A stretch of DNA of 43,697 bases from Verrucomicrobiota bacterium (GCA_023386835.1 JAEWIY010000116.1:1-43697); one strand, 5' to 3'. Positions 24,271-33,924 are shown, counted from the stretch's first letter. Numbers and translations are program-made. The notes: a model not told the origin generated them from the letters alone.

Positions 24271-25134
24271 ATGAACAAAACCGTTGTTTTTGCGCTGGGT
24301 CTCGTGGTCGGTGGAGCCTTTGGCGCCGCTGGCGGCATCGCCTTCGTCGCGTATTCAGCGAAGTACACTCCCCGGCAGACTTCTTTTTCCGACGCCGTTT
24401 TGGAGCGCGCCCCCTTCGACGGTGACTGGCTCATTTCCTGGGGCGGCGAGAATCCCGACGACAACCATCACATCGGAAGTCATCCTCAGGATCGGGCGGT
24501 CGACATCAGAAAGCTCATCCCGGGAAGCCGGGACGAAACCCGACAGGGGGATCCCCAAAAGAACGAAAGCTACGGGTGTTGGGCACAGCCGATCTACTCA
24601 CCAATCGACGGCATCGTTGAAGTCTCGGTCGACGGAGTTCCCGACAACATACCCGGCGAACTGAACCGCCTTTCCGCGCTCGGAAACTATGTGATGGTGC
24701 GGTCACCGTCCGGATTTGTGGTCGTGCTCGCTCACTTCAAACAGGGCTCCGTGGCGCAACCGGCCGGCACCCCGGTCAAAACGGGAGACCTATTGGCGCT
24801 CTGCGGCAATTCAGGTAACTCCACCGAGCCTCACCTGCACCTGCACGTTCAGTCCGAGATCAACCTACAACGATCGGTCGCACGACGGATGATCTTCCCG
24901 TTCCTCACGGTCAGCGGCGTCCCAAAAGAAAACCACACACCTGTCAGGGGAGACATCATTTCCAACCCGCCGAGTTCGAGAGAATGCGAGTCGGCGCCTC
25001 CATTGAAGCCGTGCGCCCCTCAGCGCATGGGCTTTTTCTCCCAGGCGGCGTCGTCGTCATCGCGACCGAGAAAGGCCGCCGCTCCGCCGTCAGAAAGCTC
25101 CGGTGAAACCGGAGGAGAAGTGTTCGGCGTGTGA
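24271..25134 (+). CDS. M23-family metallopeptidase-like membrane-anchored protein
   Basis: The product has 287 aa with an N-terminal hydrophobic segment (about 5-30) acting as signal peptide or anchor. The LytM/M23 zinc site is visible as NHH..(Q)DRAVDI (His and Asp ligands, about 66-78) and HLHLHV (about 189-194) after GNSGNST. YSPIDGIVEV and GNYVMV are typical strands of the fold. It is probably a cell-wall endopeptidase or a relative acting outside the inner membrane. The last 55 residues are Ser/Pro/Ala-rich with no similarity to the domain, so the natural 3' end may be altered by a frameshift. It is the first gene downstream of ssrA. Confidence 0.78.
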   Translation: MNKTVVFALGLVVGGAFGAAGGIAFVAYSAKYTPRQTSFSDAVLERAPFDGDWLISWGGENPDDNHHIGSHPQDRAVDIRKLIPGSRDETRQGDPQKNESYGCWAQPIYSPIDGIVEVSVDGVPDNIPGELNRLSALGNYVMVRSPSGFVVVLAHFKQGSVAQPAGTPVKTGDLLALCGNSGNSTEPHLHLHVQSEINLQRSVARRMIFPFLTVSGVPKENHTPVRGDIISNPPSSRECESAPPLKPCAPQRMGFFSQAASSSSRPRKAAAPPSESSGETGGEVFGV

Positions 25135-25221
25135 TCCGAAGACGCGAATAGGCTCGCTGTCGTCGCCGTTTCATCAAACCTGAACGCCGCTCCAGCGGCC
25201 CCCCCTTCCCCCGGTGCATCC

Positions 25222-25467
25222 ATGCTAACAGGCAAAACAAAGACGCCACCGTCGGTTTTTGGCGTGCGCACCTCCATCTGGGAAGTCGCCTGCGTCCTCC
25301 TGTTCGCCGGCCTGGGTGCATGGCTCGGTGGATCGTTATACTGCGCTGAGGTCGTCTTCGGCGCTTTCTTTGGTGCTGCTTGCGGACCAGGAATTGTTCG
25401 CTGGCTCTCCACGTTAAGCCTACGCCTGGCGAGTAGTTCTGAGAAAATGAAGCGAATGCGCTTGTGA
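25222..25467 (+). CDS. Small membrane protein, 81 aa
   Basis: The protein has two hydrophobic segments (about 20-36 and 40-58) with glycine-rich stretches and a basic C-terminus (KMKRMRL). The family is not recognised. An antisense frame covers the same bases but has repetitive low-complexity composition, so the plus-strand reading is preferred. The 87-base gap before it contains a GCCGCT-CC-AGCGGC hairpin. Confidence 0.45.
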   Translation: MLTGKTKTPPSVFGVRTSIWEVACVLLFAGLGAWLGGSLYCAEVVFGAFFGAACGPGIVRWLSTLSLRLASSSEKMKRMRL

Positions 25468-25500
25468 CGCTGCGGGGTGCCCGCGACTTCCGCGTTCCCG

Positions 25501-25920
25501 ATGAAGCCCCGTCCCACCGTCCCGACGATTGGAGTCGATCACCTGGAACGGGCGGTGGCGTTCTACCGGGATGGTCTGGGCCTGCCGACGGACGGCATCA
25601 TCGGCCAGGAGTTTGAACACGGAGCCGTAGCGTTCTTCCAACTACAGTCGGGTCTGCGTCTCGCCGTCTGGCCGCGGACCAGCATTGCCCACGACGCCGG
25701 GCTCACGCTCACACCGCGCTCGCCCACCGAATTCACCCTCGGCCATAATGTAGGATCAAAAGACGAGGTGGATGCCGTGATGGCCGAAGCGAAGCGGGCA
25801 GGCGCCGTTGTGATCCAGGAAGCGCATGACACATTCTACGGCGGCGATGCGGGTTCCTTTCAGGATCCGGATGGGCACCTGTGGGAGGTGGTCGGGAGTC
25901 CCGCGTCTGATGTTGTGTGA
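25501..25920 (+). CDS. VOC-superfamily protein (glyoxalase/bleomycin-resistance-like)
   Basis: The product has 139 aa with the paired beta-alpha-beta-beta-beta fold of vicinal oxygen chelate proteins. Markers are VDHLERAVAFYRDGLGLP near the N-terminus and the C-terminal GSFQDPDGHLWEVV. Putative metal ligands are the His of VDHL and the Glu of WEVV. The substrate cannot be predicted. A GTG start at 25477 is possible, but the ATG at 25501 begins the conserved part cleanly. It is a stand-alone plus-strand gene. Confidence 0.85.
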   Translation: MKPRPTVPTIGVDHLERAVAFYRDGLGLPTDGIIGQEFEHGAVAFFQLQSGLRLAVWPRTSIAHDAGLTLTPRSPTEFTLGHNVGSKDEVDAVMAEAKRAGAVVIQEAHDTFYGGDAGSFQDPDGHLWEVVGSPASDVV

Positions 25921-25999
25921 TTCTCCACCGAGCGACCAACCGTCCTGGCCCGCCTAAACCCGCGGCACATCACGCAGATTCCCTCCTCACCTTTCGCGC

Positions 26000-26338
26000 A
26001 TGCAATCAAAGGCTACGACTATCGAAGCGTATATCGCAGAGGCGGCTGACGATCGGAAGGCGACTTTAAGACAGCTGGACGCAGCCGTTCGGCAAACGCT
26101 GCCGACGGCGATCGCAAGCATGAAACACGGTATGCCGACGTACACGCTCGGCGATCGCGTGGTCGCCTTCAACGCGCAGAAGCAGTACTTTTCGTTCTAT
26201 GCTGATCCGGCGATCGTCGCCCACTTCCAGGCTGATCTGGCCGGCTACTCCGTCGGCAAGAGCTGCATTCGTTTTCGGACGTTGAATGCAACGCTCATGG
26301 CCACGTTGCAGCGCATCCTGGAGAGCTATGGCGCCTAG
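26000..26338 (+). CDS. DUF1801 (YdhG-like) protein
   Basis: A small cytoplasmic protein of 112 aa. DUF1801 features include TIEAYIAEAADDRKATLRQL, the SMKHGMPTYTL segment, VVAFNAQKQYFSFYA and GKSCIRF. The fold is YdhG/YjbR/CyaY-like; no reaction is known with certainty for the family. The ATG start fits the usual N-terminus. It stands alone, 79 bases after the VOC gene. Confidence 0.85.
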   Translation: MQSKATTIEAYIAEAADDRKATLRQLDAAVRQTLPTAIASMKHGMPTYTLGDRVVAFNAQKQYFSFYADPAIVAHFQADLAGYSVGKSCIRFRTLNATLMATLQRILESYGA

Positions 26339-26537
26339 ACTCGAGGGCCATCGCACCCTGGATTGACCCGCCTTCTGAGGAAAGTCCCGCCGCACGCTTC
26401 GTCGCGACGGCCGTGCACAAGAAGACCCTTGGCTCCCCTCCATCGGCCACGCCAATGCTCTCGCCGCCTTAGGCTTCAACAAGGAACCCCGCTTCGCGCC
26501 AGCCCCTCGTCGAGACGCGCAGGCCCCGGCAGGATAC

Positions 26538-27797
26538 CTACCCGGCGATTGCCGGGGTCCGACTTGGACGGATAAGGAGCACAACAAAAATCGAGAGTAG
26601 AGCGACTCCAGCGAAGGCGCCAAAGATGGCATTCAGCGGGACATGTTGGTCGCGCAATACTCCGAATCCCCAGTCGCCGAACCCGCCGCAGCTGATGCTC
26701 ACCAGGTTCATGATGCCAAACCCGGTCGCCCGCACCTCGGGGCGGACGATCTGACTCAGAATTGGCATGTGATTGCAGTCAAAGAACCCCCAACCCACGC
26801 CAAAGATAATCAAACCACAGATCGCGATCCCCAGCGTAGCGGCGTTGCCGACGCTGAAGAGCGCTGGGAGAAAGAGAGCAACGCCAATGGCGCTGGTGAA
26901 GATGCGGCCGCGCTGCGTGCGCTTCATCCACCGATCGGCCAGAGTACCGCCAACCAAAGCTCCGACAAGCGACGCGAGCTGCACATACAGGATTGCGCTG
27001 ACGCCGGCCTTACCCTGCCCCAGATTGAACTTCTCGCGCAGGATCTCCGGCATCCAGTCGCGCACCACCCAACCCGCGATCGCTGGTAGGGTGAAATACA
27101 ATACGAGGAGGATGAAGTTTCGATTTCGCAGCAGCTCCCTGAGCCTTCCTGAGGCGCCATTCGGCTGACTCGGCGAAGCAGATCCCGGGGCGCCGCCCGC
27201 GCGAGGTTTGTCACGCAACGCCGCCATCAACGGCACGGCGTAGATGACGCCAATCATCCCACACGTTGAAAAAGCCCAACGCCAACCATAGTCAGGCGAG
27301 TCGGCCACATACCCGGCAAAACCCCCGAGGATCTGTCCCAAGTAGATACCCATCTGATGCACGCCGATCGCGCGCGAACTCGTGCCGCGAGAGTGGTATT
27401 CAACAATCAACGCGAGGGCGGCAGGAATATAGAACGCCTCGCTCACGCCCATGAGCGCCCGCGCGAGCATCAGCTCCTGGAAGGAAGTCACATGGCCCGT
27501 CCACCAAGTCACGGCCGACCAGGCGAGCAGACTGGTGCCAATCACCCACCGACGTCCGAAGCGATCAGCCACAAATCCGCCAAAGGGACTGAGCACCGCG
27601 TACGTCCACTTGAAGACGCCAAGGACGAGGCCCCAGTCCCCCTTGTCGGCAATGCTCGGGATGTCGGCCACCATGGACGCCTTCATGGTCGCGAGCATCT
27701 GCCGATCCAGGTAGTTCAGCAGCGCGACCGGGAACAAGAGGAGCACGACCAGCCAGGCGTATCGCCAGATCGTGTTTTCCTGAGCGCTAGGCAGCAT
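26538..27797 (-). CDS. MFS transporter, probable sugar-acid:cation symporter
   Basis: The product has 419 aa and twelve hydrophobic segments. The major facilitator signature appears as DRFGRRWVIG after segment 2, and NYLDRQML in the first segment is typical of the anion:cation symporter group, which takes up hexuronates, aldonates and related acids. A short hydrophilic loop (about 205-225) separates the two halves. It lies downstream of the HpcH/HpaI aldolase gene (187-base gap), so it probably imports the acid whose keto-deoxy derivative the aldolase cleaves. The substrate is inferred. Confidence 0.9.
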   Translation of the reverse strand: MLPSAQENTIWRYAWLVVLLLFPVALLNYLDRQMLATMKASMVADIPSIADKGDWGLVLGVFKWTYAVLSPFGGFVADRFGRRWVIGTSLLAWSAVTWWTGHVTSFQELMLARALMGVSEAFYIPAALALIVEYHSRGTSSRAIGVHQMGIYLGQILGGFAGYVADSPDYGWRWAFSTCGMIGVIYAVPLMAALRDKPRAGGAPGSASPSQPNGASGRLRELLRNRNFILLVLYFTLPAIAGWVVRDWMPEILREKFNLGQGKAGVSAILYVQLASLVGALVGGTLADRWMKRTQRGRIFTSAIGVALFLPALFSVGNAATLGIAICGLIIFGVGWGFFDCNHMPILSQIVRPEVRATGFGIMNLVSISCGGFGDWGFGVLRDQHVPLNAIFGAFAGVALLSIFVVLLIRPSRTPAIAG

Positions 27798-27984
27798 GAT
27801 TCATAAAAGTATCAACGTATCCCCTACACGCGGCATCCGTCACCCGCCGCAAACAGTCGTTCTCACCCTCAAGATCCCTGAACGGGAGGTCCATGAGGCG
27901 AGGCGCCCACGGTTCAGGATGATCAGTCGGCACTTGCCTGATCCTTCCGAAGCGCGATGAACGAGGGAGCCGTCCCGTCTATCG

Positions 27985-28782
27985 TCACGACGGATCCCTT
28001 GGTGCGCTGGCAAGTCCTTCACGCATGACGCCGATGTCCGCCGCAATGGCGTCCCGCATGGCCGCGTAATCGGCGCGATGCACAACAAAGTTCAGGCCGT
28101 CTTCCGCCCACTGCAGCACCCTTTCCACGCCGAGCATCGAGAACACCCCGGCTCCGATCCCATGGTTGCGCGCACTCCGTAAGATGGTGCGCACCGCCTG
28201 GTCGAATTCCGGGTTTTCGTAGTCTTCCGGTGCGCCGAGATTGATGGAAAGGTCGTGCGGCCCGACGAGCACGCCGTCCAGTCCGTCGACGGAAAGTAGT
28301 TCGTCCAAGCGGTTCAGAGCGGGACGACTCTCAATGTTGATGGTCAGGATATGACGCTCGGCATGTTGCTTCAGATACTCTGCCAACCTTGGTTCGAGCG
28401 TTGCGCGGTTTGTCAGCGCCTCGTCGAGACGTTCGCCCTTCAACGGTCGAAGCTTCACGGCGCCGACCAGCGCCTTCACCTGCTCGACCGTCTCCACATA
28501 GGGCGCCATGATTCCCGCAGCGCCGGCATCCAAGGCCGCGCGGGCAAGATTTGGATCAGGGCTGAGGATGCGCACGATGGGAGGAAGTCCCAACGCCGCA
28601 TAGACTCGGCACATCCATGAAAGCGCCTTCCGGTCCAGTGCGATGTGCTCCGTATCCAGGAACACAAAATCGAGTCCGATCCGTGCCACCTGCTCCGGCC
28701 AGTCGGGTGAATCCGACGCAATGAGCGTCCCATAGATGCTCCGGCCGGACCTCATGGCGTGGCGCAATTCTCGAGGAGTCAT
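27985..28782 (-). CDS. HpcH/HpaI-family aldolase
   Basis: This is a class II pyruvate aldolase with a TIM-barrel fold. Length is 265 aa, as in HpaI and RhmA. The catalytic region FLDTEHIALD has Glu45 and His46. Metal-binding Glu is in the INIESR segment and Asp in GPHDLS. The family cleaves 2-keto-3-deoxy acids to pyruvate and an aldehyde. A role on 2-keto-3-deoxy-L-rhamnonate or a similar acid is suggested by the neighbouring symporter and carbohydrate receptor, but the family is promiscuous. It lies 18 bases after the FG-GAP gene, so it is in one operon with it. Confidence 0.9.
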   Translation of the reverse strand: MTPRELRHAMRSGRSIYGTLIASDSPDWPEQVARIGLDFVFLDTEHIALDRKALSWMCRVYAALGLPPIVRILSPDPNLARAALDAGAAGIMAPYVETVEQVKALVGAVKLRPLKGERLDEALTNRATLEPRLAEYLKQHAERHILTINIESRPALNRLDELLSVDGLDGVLVGPHDLSINLGAPEDYENPEFDQAVRTILRSARNHGIGAGVFSMLGVERVLQWAEDGLNFVVHRADYAAMRDAIAADIGVMREGLASAPRDPS

Positions 28783-28800
28783 AGAAGTCTCAAGGGCCGA

Positions 28801-30852
28801 TTAATCCGCACGCGGGTTCTTCATGTAGTAGAAGAATCCATCCTCCACTCCGAGGAGCAGCTCCGGGATGCCGTCGCCATCCCAATCACCGACGGTGGGT
28901 GCCGAGTTGTGCCCCGCGACCCTGAATCCGTCGATGGGTCCCTGATTCTCGAAGAGCCATTCGCCCGGTTTGGTGGAGACGTTACGCAGGAAATCCGCGT
29001 TCAAGCTGTTGACCAACAAGTCCAGTTTCCCGTCGCCGTCCCAGTCGGTGAAGACAAACGTCCGTCGGCCGCTGGCACCAATAGATCGGCTGTTCATCCT
29101 GAGCAGCCCGCCCGTCGCATTTTGCGGCCGGTTGCTGCCGTCGTAAGCAGAGATGTCGGTCGTGCGGAAAATCCGCTCGCCCGGCAGCAGCACTCGTTTG
29201 CCGTTGCGTTCAACCTGCCGATAAAATGCGAGGTACCCTTCGTGGTCGGGTGCGACAAGATCGACAGTGCCGTCTTCGTCGAGATCGATCACATACGGGC
29301 TGCACCGCCACTGCACAACGAGTTCGCCCGGTTCGGGGTCCCACCAGTTCCACGACGGTTTGGGCGCAGTTCCTTCCCACGCCACTTCGACCGACTGCCC
29401 CGCGGCCAAACGAGGCTGCGTGCGCGTGCCAATGTTCTTAAACCAGACGATCTTCCCGATGATCGTGTTGACGAGGAGGTCCGGCAAGCCGTCACCGTCC
29501 CAGTCGCCGACCCCGGGATTACTGTATCCAAATTTTGATTCGCAGGGGCCTTGGATCGACAGGTTGTAACCCGCCATGATGCGGATCGGCTCGCCTTCAG
29601 CTTCGAGCAGCACCGGCGGAGCCCACTTCATGGGTTCTCCACCCAGGTTCTTGATAAATCCGACCTCGCCGGCTGTGTTGCCCACCAAAAGATCCGTGAG
29701 ACCGTCGCCGTCCCAGTCGTAAGCAACGGGAACCGAGATGGTCCCGAACTTCACGTTGTGAGCCAGCTGTCGGAAGAACTGCGGCGGCTTGAACTCCGGT
29801 GCGCCACCCACGATTTCGCCGGTGTTCTCCAGCCAGGCCACCCGCCCATCTTCCTGCCCCACCACCAAGTCCATTCGACCGTCGCGGTTCCAGTCGTAGG
29901 CCACCACGACGATCATGCAGAGATGCATCGTGAGAGGCTCATTCTGATACCGGAGCCTTCGACCCGTGGTATAACGCGGCTCCTCGCGCGTGCCGATGTT
30001 CTCGAAATAGGTGAATCCGTCGACGAACTCGCCGCAGATCAGATCGAGTTTCCCGTTGCCTCGAAAGTCGGCGAAGACGGGTGATGGTAGGCCATAGACA
30101 TCGATATCACGGCCGTCGGCCGTCATGCGCTCCGGTGCAGCATAAATGGTCTCCGGAGTTCCCGTCGCGCCACCTGCGTCCGTCGGGTCAAAACGGTAGA
30201 CATAGCCGTGAAGCGGCCCATTCGTCCAACGTCCATTCCGATCATAAGCTCCATCCCAACCGTAGTCGGAGTAATCGTAGAAGCCAACCACGAGCGACAG
30301 GTCCCCGTCGCCCCGATAATCGACGTAGCTCCACTGATTTCCGCGCAAGTTGCCGGTCGGTTTGTAGAAGGAGGAGGGCTTGATCGTGAGTGGCACCGGT
30401 GAATCTGTCCCGGTGCGGGTGAAGTCCGGGTACTCGACACCGGGCCCGAGCACGCGCAGGGAACCATCGGGCAGGTAGGATGGCGTGATATCATTTCCGC
30501 CCTTCCCCAGCTTGACTGGCGCCTTGAAGACATCCTGGCCGGTATCCGGATCTTTGCGACCGGTGTTCTCGAAATAGTAAGTCCCATTTCCCGGCAACCC
30601 ACCCGAGGCAACCAGGAGGTCGGGATGGCCGTCGCCATTCAGATCGTACGGCACGGGCCAGGCCCACAATCCGACGCCCAGGTCGACAATCGCATCCGGG
30701 GTGTTGTGCGGCAGGTGCTGCAGCCGCTGAGGCAGCTTCTCCAAAACCGACGCGTCATTGATCTTCGGCAGCAGCGACCCCGAGTTGGTTGCGGCCAGGC
30801 ATGGAAGCACGGGCATGACGCCGCAAACGGCGCCGACAATTAGACGATTCAT
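28801..30852 (-). CDS. Secreted FG-GAP/VCBS beta-propeller protein
   Basis: The product has 683 aa with a signal peptide (1 to about 21). Nine calcium-binding-type repeats of the form DxDGDGxxDLL are spread over the chain, for example DLNGDGHPDLL, DWNRDGRMDLVV and DWDGDGLPDLLV. They predict a seven- or eight-bladed propeller of FG-GAP/VCBS type. No catalytic motif is recognised, so it may be a surface glycan-binding protein or an uncharacterised lyase-like propeller. Its place 18 bases after the TonB-dependent receptor suggests a SusD-like accessory role at the cell surface; this is inference. Confidence 0.85.
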   Translation of the reverse strand: MNRLIVGAVCGVMPVLPCLAATNSGSLLPKINDASVLEKLPQRLQHLPHNTPDAIVDLGVGLWAWPVPYDLNGDGHPDLLVASGGLPGNGTYYFENTGRKDPDTGQDVFKAPVKLGKGGNDITPSYLPDGSLRVLGPGVEYPDFTRTGTDSPVPLTIKPSSFYKPTGNLRGNQWSYVDYRGDGDLSLVVGFYDYSDYGWDGAYDRNGRWTNGPLHGYVYRFDPTDAGGATGTPETIYAAPERMTADGRDIDVYGLPSPVFADFRGNGKLDLICGEFVDGFTYFENIGTREEPRYTTGRRLRYQNEPLTMHLCMIVVVAYDWNRDGRMDLVVGQEDGRVAWLENTGEIVGGAPEFKPPQFFRQLAHNVKFGTISVPVAYDWDGDGLTDLLVGNTAGEVGFIKNLGGEPMKWAPPVLLEAEGEPIRIMAGYNLSIQGPCESKFGYSNPGVGDWDGDGLPDLLVNTIIGKIVWFKNIGTRTQPRLAAGQSVEVAWEGTAPKPSWNWWDPEPGELVVQWRCSPYVIDLDEDGTVDLVAPDHEGYLAFYRQVERNGKRVLLPGERIFRTTDISAYDGSNRPQNATGGLLRMNSRSIGASGRRTFVFTDWDGDGKLDLLVNSLNADFLRNVSTKPGEWLFENQGPIDGFRVAGHNSAPTVGDWDGDGIPELLLGVEDGFFYYMKNPRAD

Positions 30853-30870
30853 GATAACGCTTAAGAGAGT

Positions 30871-33852
30871 TTAGAAGCGGCCATTCACCCCGACGGTCAT
30901 GGTGGTGCCGGTGTAATTGATTCGCGAAAGCCGGCTTTCGATTCCGCGATAGAAGCGAATCGGCTCGTTTTCGATGTTGCTGACATCACAGAAGAACGTG
31001 AGCCAGGGACGGAAGCGCCAAGACACTCCGACATCGGTCGTCAGCCGGTCGTCACGATACTCGTTGCGAGCCACGCTCGCGGCGGAGTACGAATTGATGT
31101 AATCACTCGTGTAGTTGATGCGAAGGTACGAACCGAATCGACCGTATCGCCAGGTAAGGTTGGCATTGGCGGTCTCGGGAATGAAACCCGCCACCTCGTT
31201 CGTGGTGAGGCTGGCATTTCCACCGAAGTCGCCCTCGGTCTCAATCTTCGTATAGTTGAGGGTCACGCCGAGCCCGCGCAGAGCGCCGGGCAGGAAGGTC
31301 AGCTGTTGCGAATAGGCGAACTCCCAGCCCCGAACGGTGGCGGAGCCGCCGTTGTCAGAGGTCAGCAAACGGTAACCGGCATACTCGCCGTTGAAGCCGT
31401 TGTCGGGGCCCGTTCCAATGACACCCTGCTCGATGCCGTTGATGATGTAATCATCGATCGTTTTCTGGAACCAACCAACGGAGAAGGTTCCCACCGGCTC
31501 GAAATAGTAATCCAGCGTGAGATCCCAGTTTTCTGACATCTGCGGAAGAAGACTGGGATTGCTGACCGTCACTGTCTGGTTGGCATCATTGAACGATTCG
31601 TTGGGCGTGAGGCTCGACAGCGGCGGGCGTCCGAAGCTATTCGACCAAGACGCACGTGCTTTCAAATCCGGCGTGATATCGTACGTCAGATGCGCGCCGG
31701 GAAACGCTTTCGTGTAACTCCCTTTGAGCCGGCGATACGTGTTCGCGTAATCCCGCTGGGCAGCGCCGACCGGGTCGGCTTGTTGCTCCGCCGGGGTGCT
31801 TCCGGAGTGGGCTCGCACCCAACCGTAGCTGTCCGTTTCGGTCCGCTCCACGCGCACGCCGGAAAGAATGCCAAGATTGCCAAACTTGGCTGTACCCATC
31901 GCGTACCCCGAGGTCACGGCCTCCGTGACGCCGCGGAAACCCACGTACTTTTGCTGCTCACGATAATACAGGTCCTCGGTCCAGAGCGACAGGTCCTTCG
32001 GCACTCCGCCTTCCATGAAGGATTCCGATTCCCAAGCCGGGATATCGATACCGTTCTTCAGGGACGAATAGCGGATCAGATCGGCGTCGGCACTGAGCGG
32101 ACCCGTGCCGGCGTAAGACCAGCGACGCTGCGGGTACCGCTCTTCCGCGAACTGTTCTCGCCATTCGAAGCCACTCTTTAGCTCCAAGGGAACCTCTGTC
32201 GGCAACTCGTACCGCGCGTTTGCACGAACCGTTTTGATTTCAACGTCTCGATGGTTGTTGCGCGCGACCAGGAACCCGGTGGGGCGATAATTATTCGGAT
32301 CACTCCAATCCAAGCCCGCGGTCTGGACGAACGTGGGGAAAGCGTCTGAATGACTGCGGTCCAGGAGCCAACCGACCCCAGCGAGTCGCATGCTGAAGTT
32401 GCCTGCCCCGCTATTTCCGAGGTTCAGGTGATTCTGATTGTAGCCCGCCAAGTAATCGAGCTGCAGACGACCGAACTCCTGCTCAACCAGGATCTCGGCG
32501 CCGCGCGCTCGATTGAACGCACTCCAGATCGTTTCGCTCACCTCGATGGCCGACCCGGCGACCGGGCGCACCTCCGTCACCTGTTCGCTGTAGCCGGGGA
32601 TGATTCCCGAGGTGTCGCTGGGAACGGTGTTCGAATCCCCGGTGAACGCCCGCACCTCATAGATGGGGTTTCTGCGTTCACGCACATCGTTGTAGATCGT
32701 GTTGAGCGAGATCTTGGTCGAGGGCGAGGCCTGGTACTCGACCTTCATCCCGAAGTTGTACGACTGGCGGTTGTTGTAGCCGTCGGTCACCCGGTAATCC
32801 CAGACGTAGGCAGGCCGGCCGTCGGTATTCTGCCAGTCGAGCAACGTCCGGTGATACCCGTTGGCGTTCTCGCTGTAGAATGCATTCAGGGCAATGCCCA
32901 GATTGCGTTCACCGCCCGCCACATCGAACACCTCCTGGTGGGTGACGTTGATCAACGGATGAATCCGATGCGCCTCCCGCATCGGAATATGATCAAACAA
33001 CGGCGCGGCCCAGCGGGCCGCAAAGCTGTACGCCGTCTGCCGGCGTTCCGACAGCGCCAAAGGCGACCGCGTCTTCAGGTTGACCGTTCCTCCGAGGGAA
33101 TCGGCGGACTGATCAGGCGTGTGCCCCTTGATCAACTCCACCTGTTCAAACATGGCGGCCGTGAAATTCTGGGTTTGGAACTGGCGGTTCATGCCGCCTT
33201 GGTTCGCCAACAGCCCGCCATCCACCGTGATGCGGTTCGAAGTCGAGGGCTGACCACGTACAATCACGCCCGTGACGTTGCCCTCATCGTCCAACTGCCC
33301 CGCCACGCCCGGCAAACGGATCGCCAATTCGCCCGCCGACATGTTCGGCAGGTTGCCGAAGGCATCCAGGGCCACCACGTTTTTTGCGTTCGGTGCATTG
33401 CGCTGCAGCGTGAGCGCCAACGCATTGCCTTCCCGCTCACCGGCGACCTGAAATTCCGGCAGCTGATACACGTCGGAGGTCAGCTCAAACCGCTCGACCG
33501 TGACCTGGCCCGCGACGATCGTCACCTCTTTCCGGACTGCATCGAGGCCAGTGTACGTCACGACGACCTCGTGAGTTCCCGCGGGCAAATCCGGGGCAGA
33601 AAACGCACCGTCGCGTGCGGTCAGAATCACCCGGCCAAGGGAAGGGATCTCGACACGAGCGCCTTCCAGCATCCGTGACGTCTGTTGGTTTCCGACGGTG
33701 CCGGCAAAGCCACCCGAAGCCGCTCCCCGGGTCTCGGACCCCGCGGGAGATTGTCCTTGAACAACGAATACGGTGCCGAAAGCCAGCGCCGCTGACAGCA
33801 GAAGACGACAGACGCGACGTCCCCGGGGCAGGAGAGAAAAGCGTGAAATCAT
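30871..33852 (-). CDS. TonB-dependent outer-membrane receptor, second copy
   Basis: An outer-membrane active transporter of about 993 aa. The signal peptide (to about 34, LLLSAALAFGTVFVVQGQ) is followed by a carboxypeptidase-regulatory-like domain (about 45-125), a plug (about 140-270; AIRLPGVAGQLDDEGNVTG, GGTVNLKTRSP) and a barrel ending in TMTVGVNGRF. The frame is open to 33900; the ATG at 33852 starts next to the signal peptide. It is clearly diverged from the receptor at 19425. It heads a cluster with the FG-GAP protein, aldolase and MFS transporter. A GntR gene lies upstream on the same strand, with a candidate operator between. Confidence 0.93.
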   Translation of the reverse strand: MISRFSLLPRGRRVCRLLLSAALAFGTVFVVQGQSPAGSETRGAASGGFAGTVGNQQTSRMLEGARVEIPSLGRVILTARDGAFSAPDLPAGTHEVVVTYTGLDAVRKEVTIVAGQVTVERFELTSDVYQLPEFQVAGEREGNALALTLQRNAPNAKNVVALDAFGNLPNMSAGELAIRLPGVAGQLDDEGNVTGVIVRGQPSTSNRITVDGGLLANQGGMNRQFQTQNFTAAMFEQVELIKGHTPDQSADSLGGTVNLKTRSPLALSERRQTAYSFAARWAAPLFDHIPMREAHRIHPLINVTHQEVFDVAGGERNLGIALNAFYSENANGYHRTLLDWQNTDGRPAYVWDYRVTDGYNNRQSYNFGMKVEYQASPSTKISLNTIYNDVRERRNPIYEVRAFTGDSNTVPSDTSGIIPGYSEQVTEVRPVAGSAIEVSETIWSAFNRARGAEILVEQEFGRLQLDYLAGYNQNHLNLGNSGAGNFSMRLAGVGWLLDRSHSDAFPTFVQTAGLDWSDPNNYRPTGFLVARNNHRDVEIKTVRANARYELPTEVPLELKSGFEWREQFAEERYPQRRWSYAGTGPLSADADLIRYSSLKNGIDIPAWESESFMEGGVPKDLSLWTEDLYYREQQKYVGFRGVTEAVTSGYAMGTAKFGNLGILSGVRVERTETDSYGWVRAHSGSTPAEQQADPVGAAQRDYANTYRRLKGSYTKAFPGAHLTYDITPDLKARASWSNSFGRPPLSSLTPNESFNDANQTVTVSNPSLLPQMSENWDLTLDYYFEPVGTFSVGWFQKTIDDYIINGIEQGVIGTGPDNGFNGEYAGYRLLTSDNGGSATVRGWEFAYSQQLTFLPGALRGLGVTLNYTKIETEGDFGGNASLTTNEVAGFIPETANANLTWRYGRFGSYLRINYTSDYINSYSAASVARNEYRDDRLTTDVGVSWRFRPWLTFFCDVSNIENEPIRFYRGIESRLSRINYTGTTMTVGVNGRF

Positions 33853-33924
33853 TGGTGCGGGGTTTGGGGTTTCGCCTTCCACCTGATTCCGACCTCTCAT
33901 CCCGTCAAGGCCTTTTGTTGGAAT

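Noticed and set aside
25020..25517. 165-codon minus-strand frame over the M23 gene end and small membrane protein
   Set aside because: Low-complexity, no signal or domain; the plus-strand frames have better protein character.
23687..26338. Mobile island integrated at the ssrA 3' end
   Set aside because: No integrase, no repeated copy of the tmRNA 3' end and no phage genes were found downstream.
26377..26387. GAGGAAAGTCC, the RNase P RNA core motif
   Set aside because: Only 200 bases lie between flanking genes and no other conserved rnpB element is present; chance match.
32628..32648. TGTTC...TGAACG, similar to the IclR palindrome
   Set aside because: Arms are imperfect, spacing is longer and it lies inside the second receptor gene.
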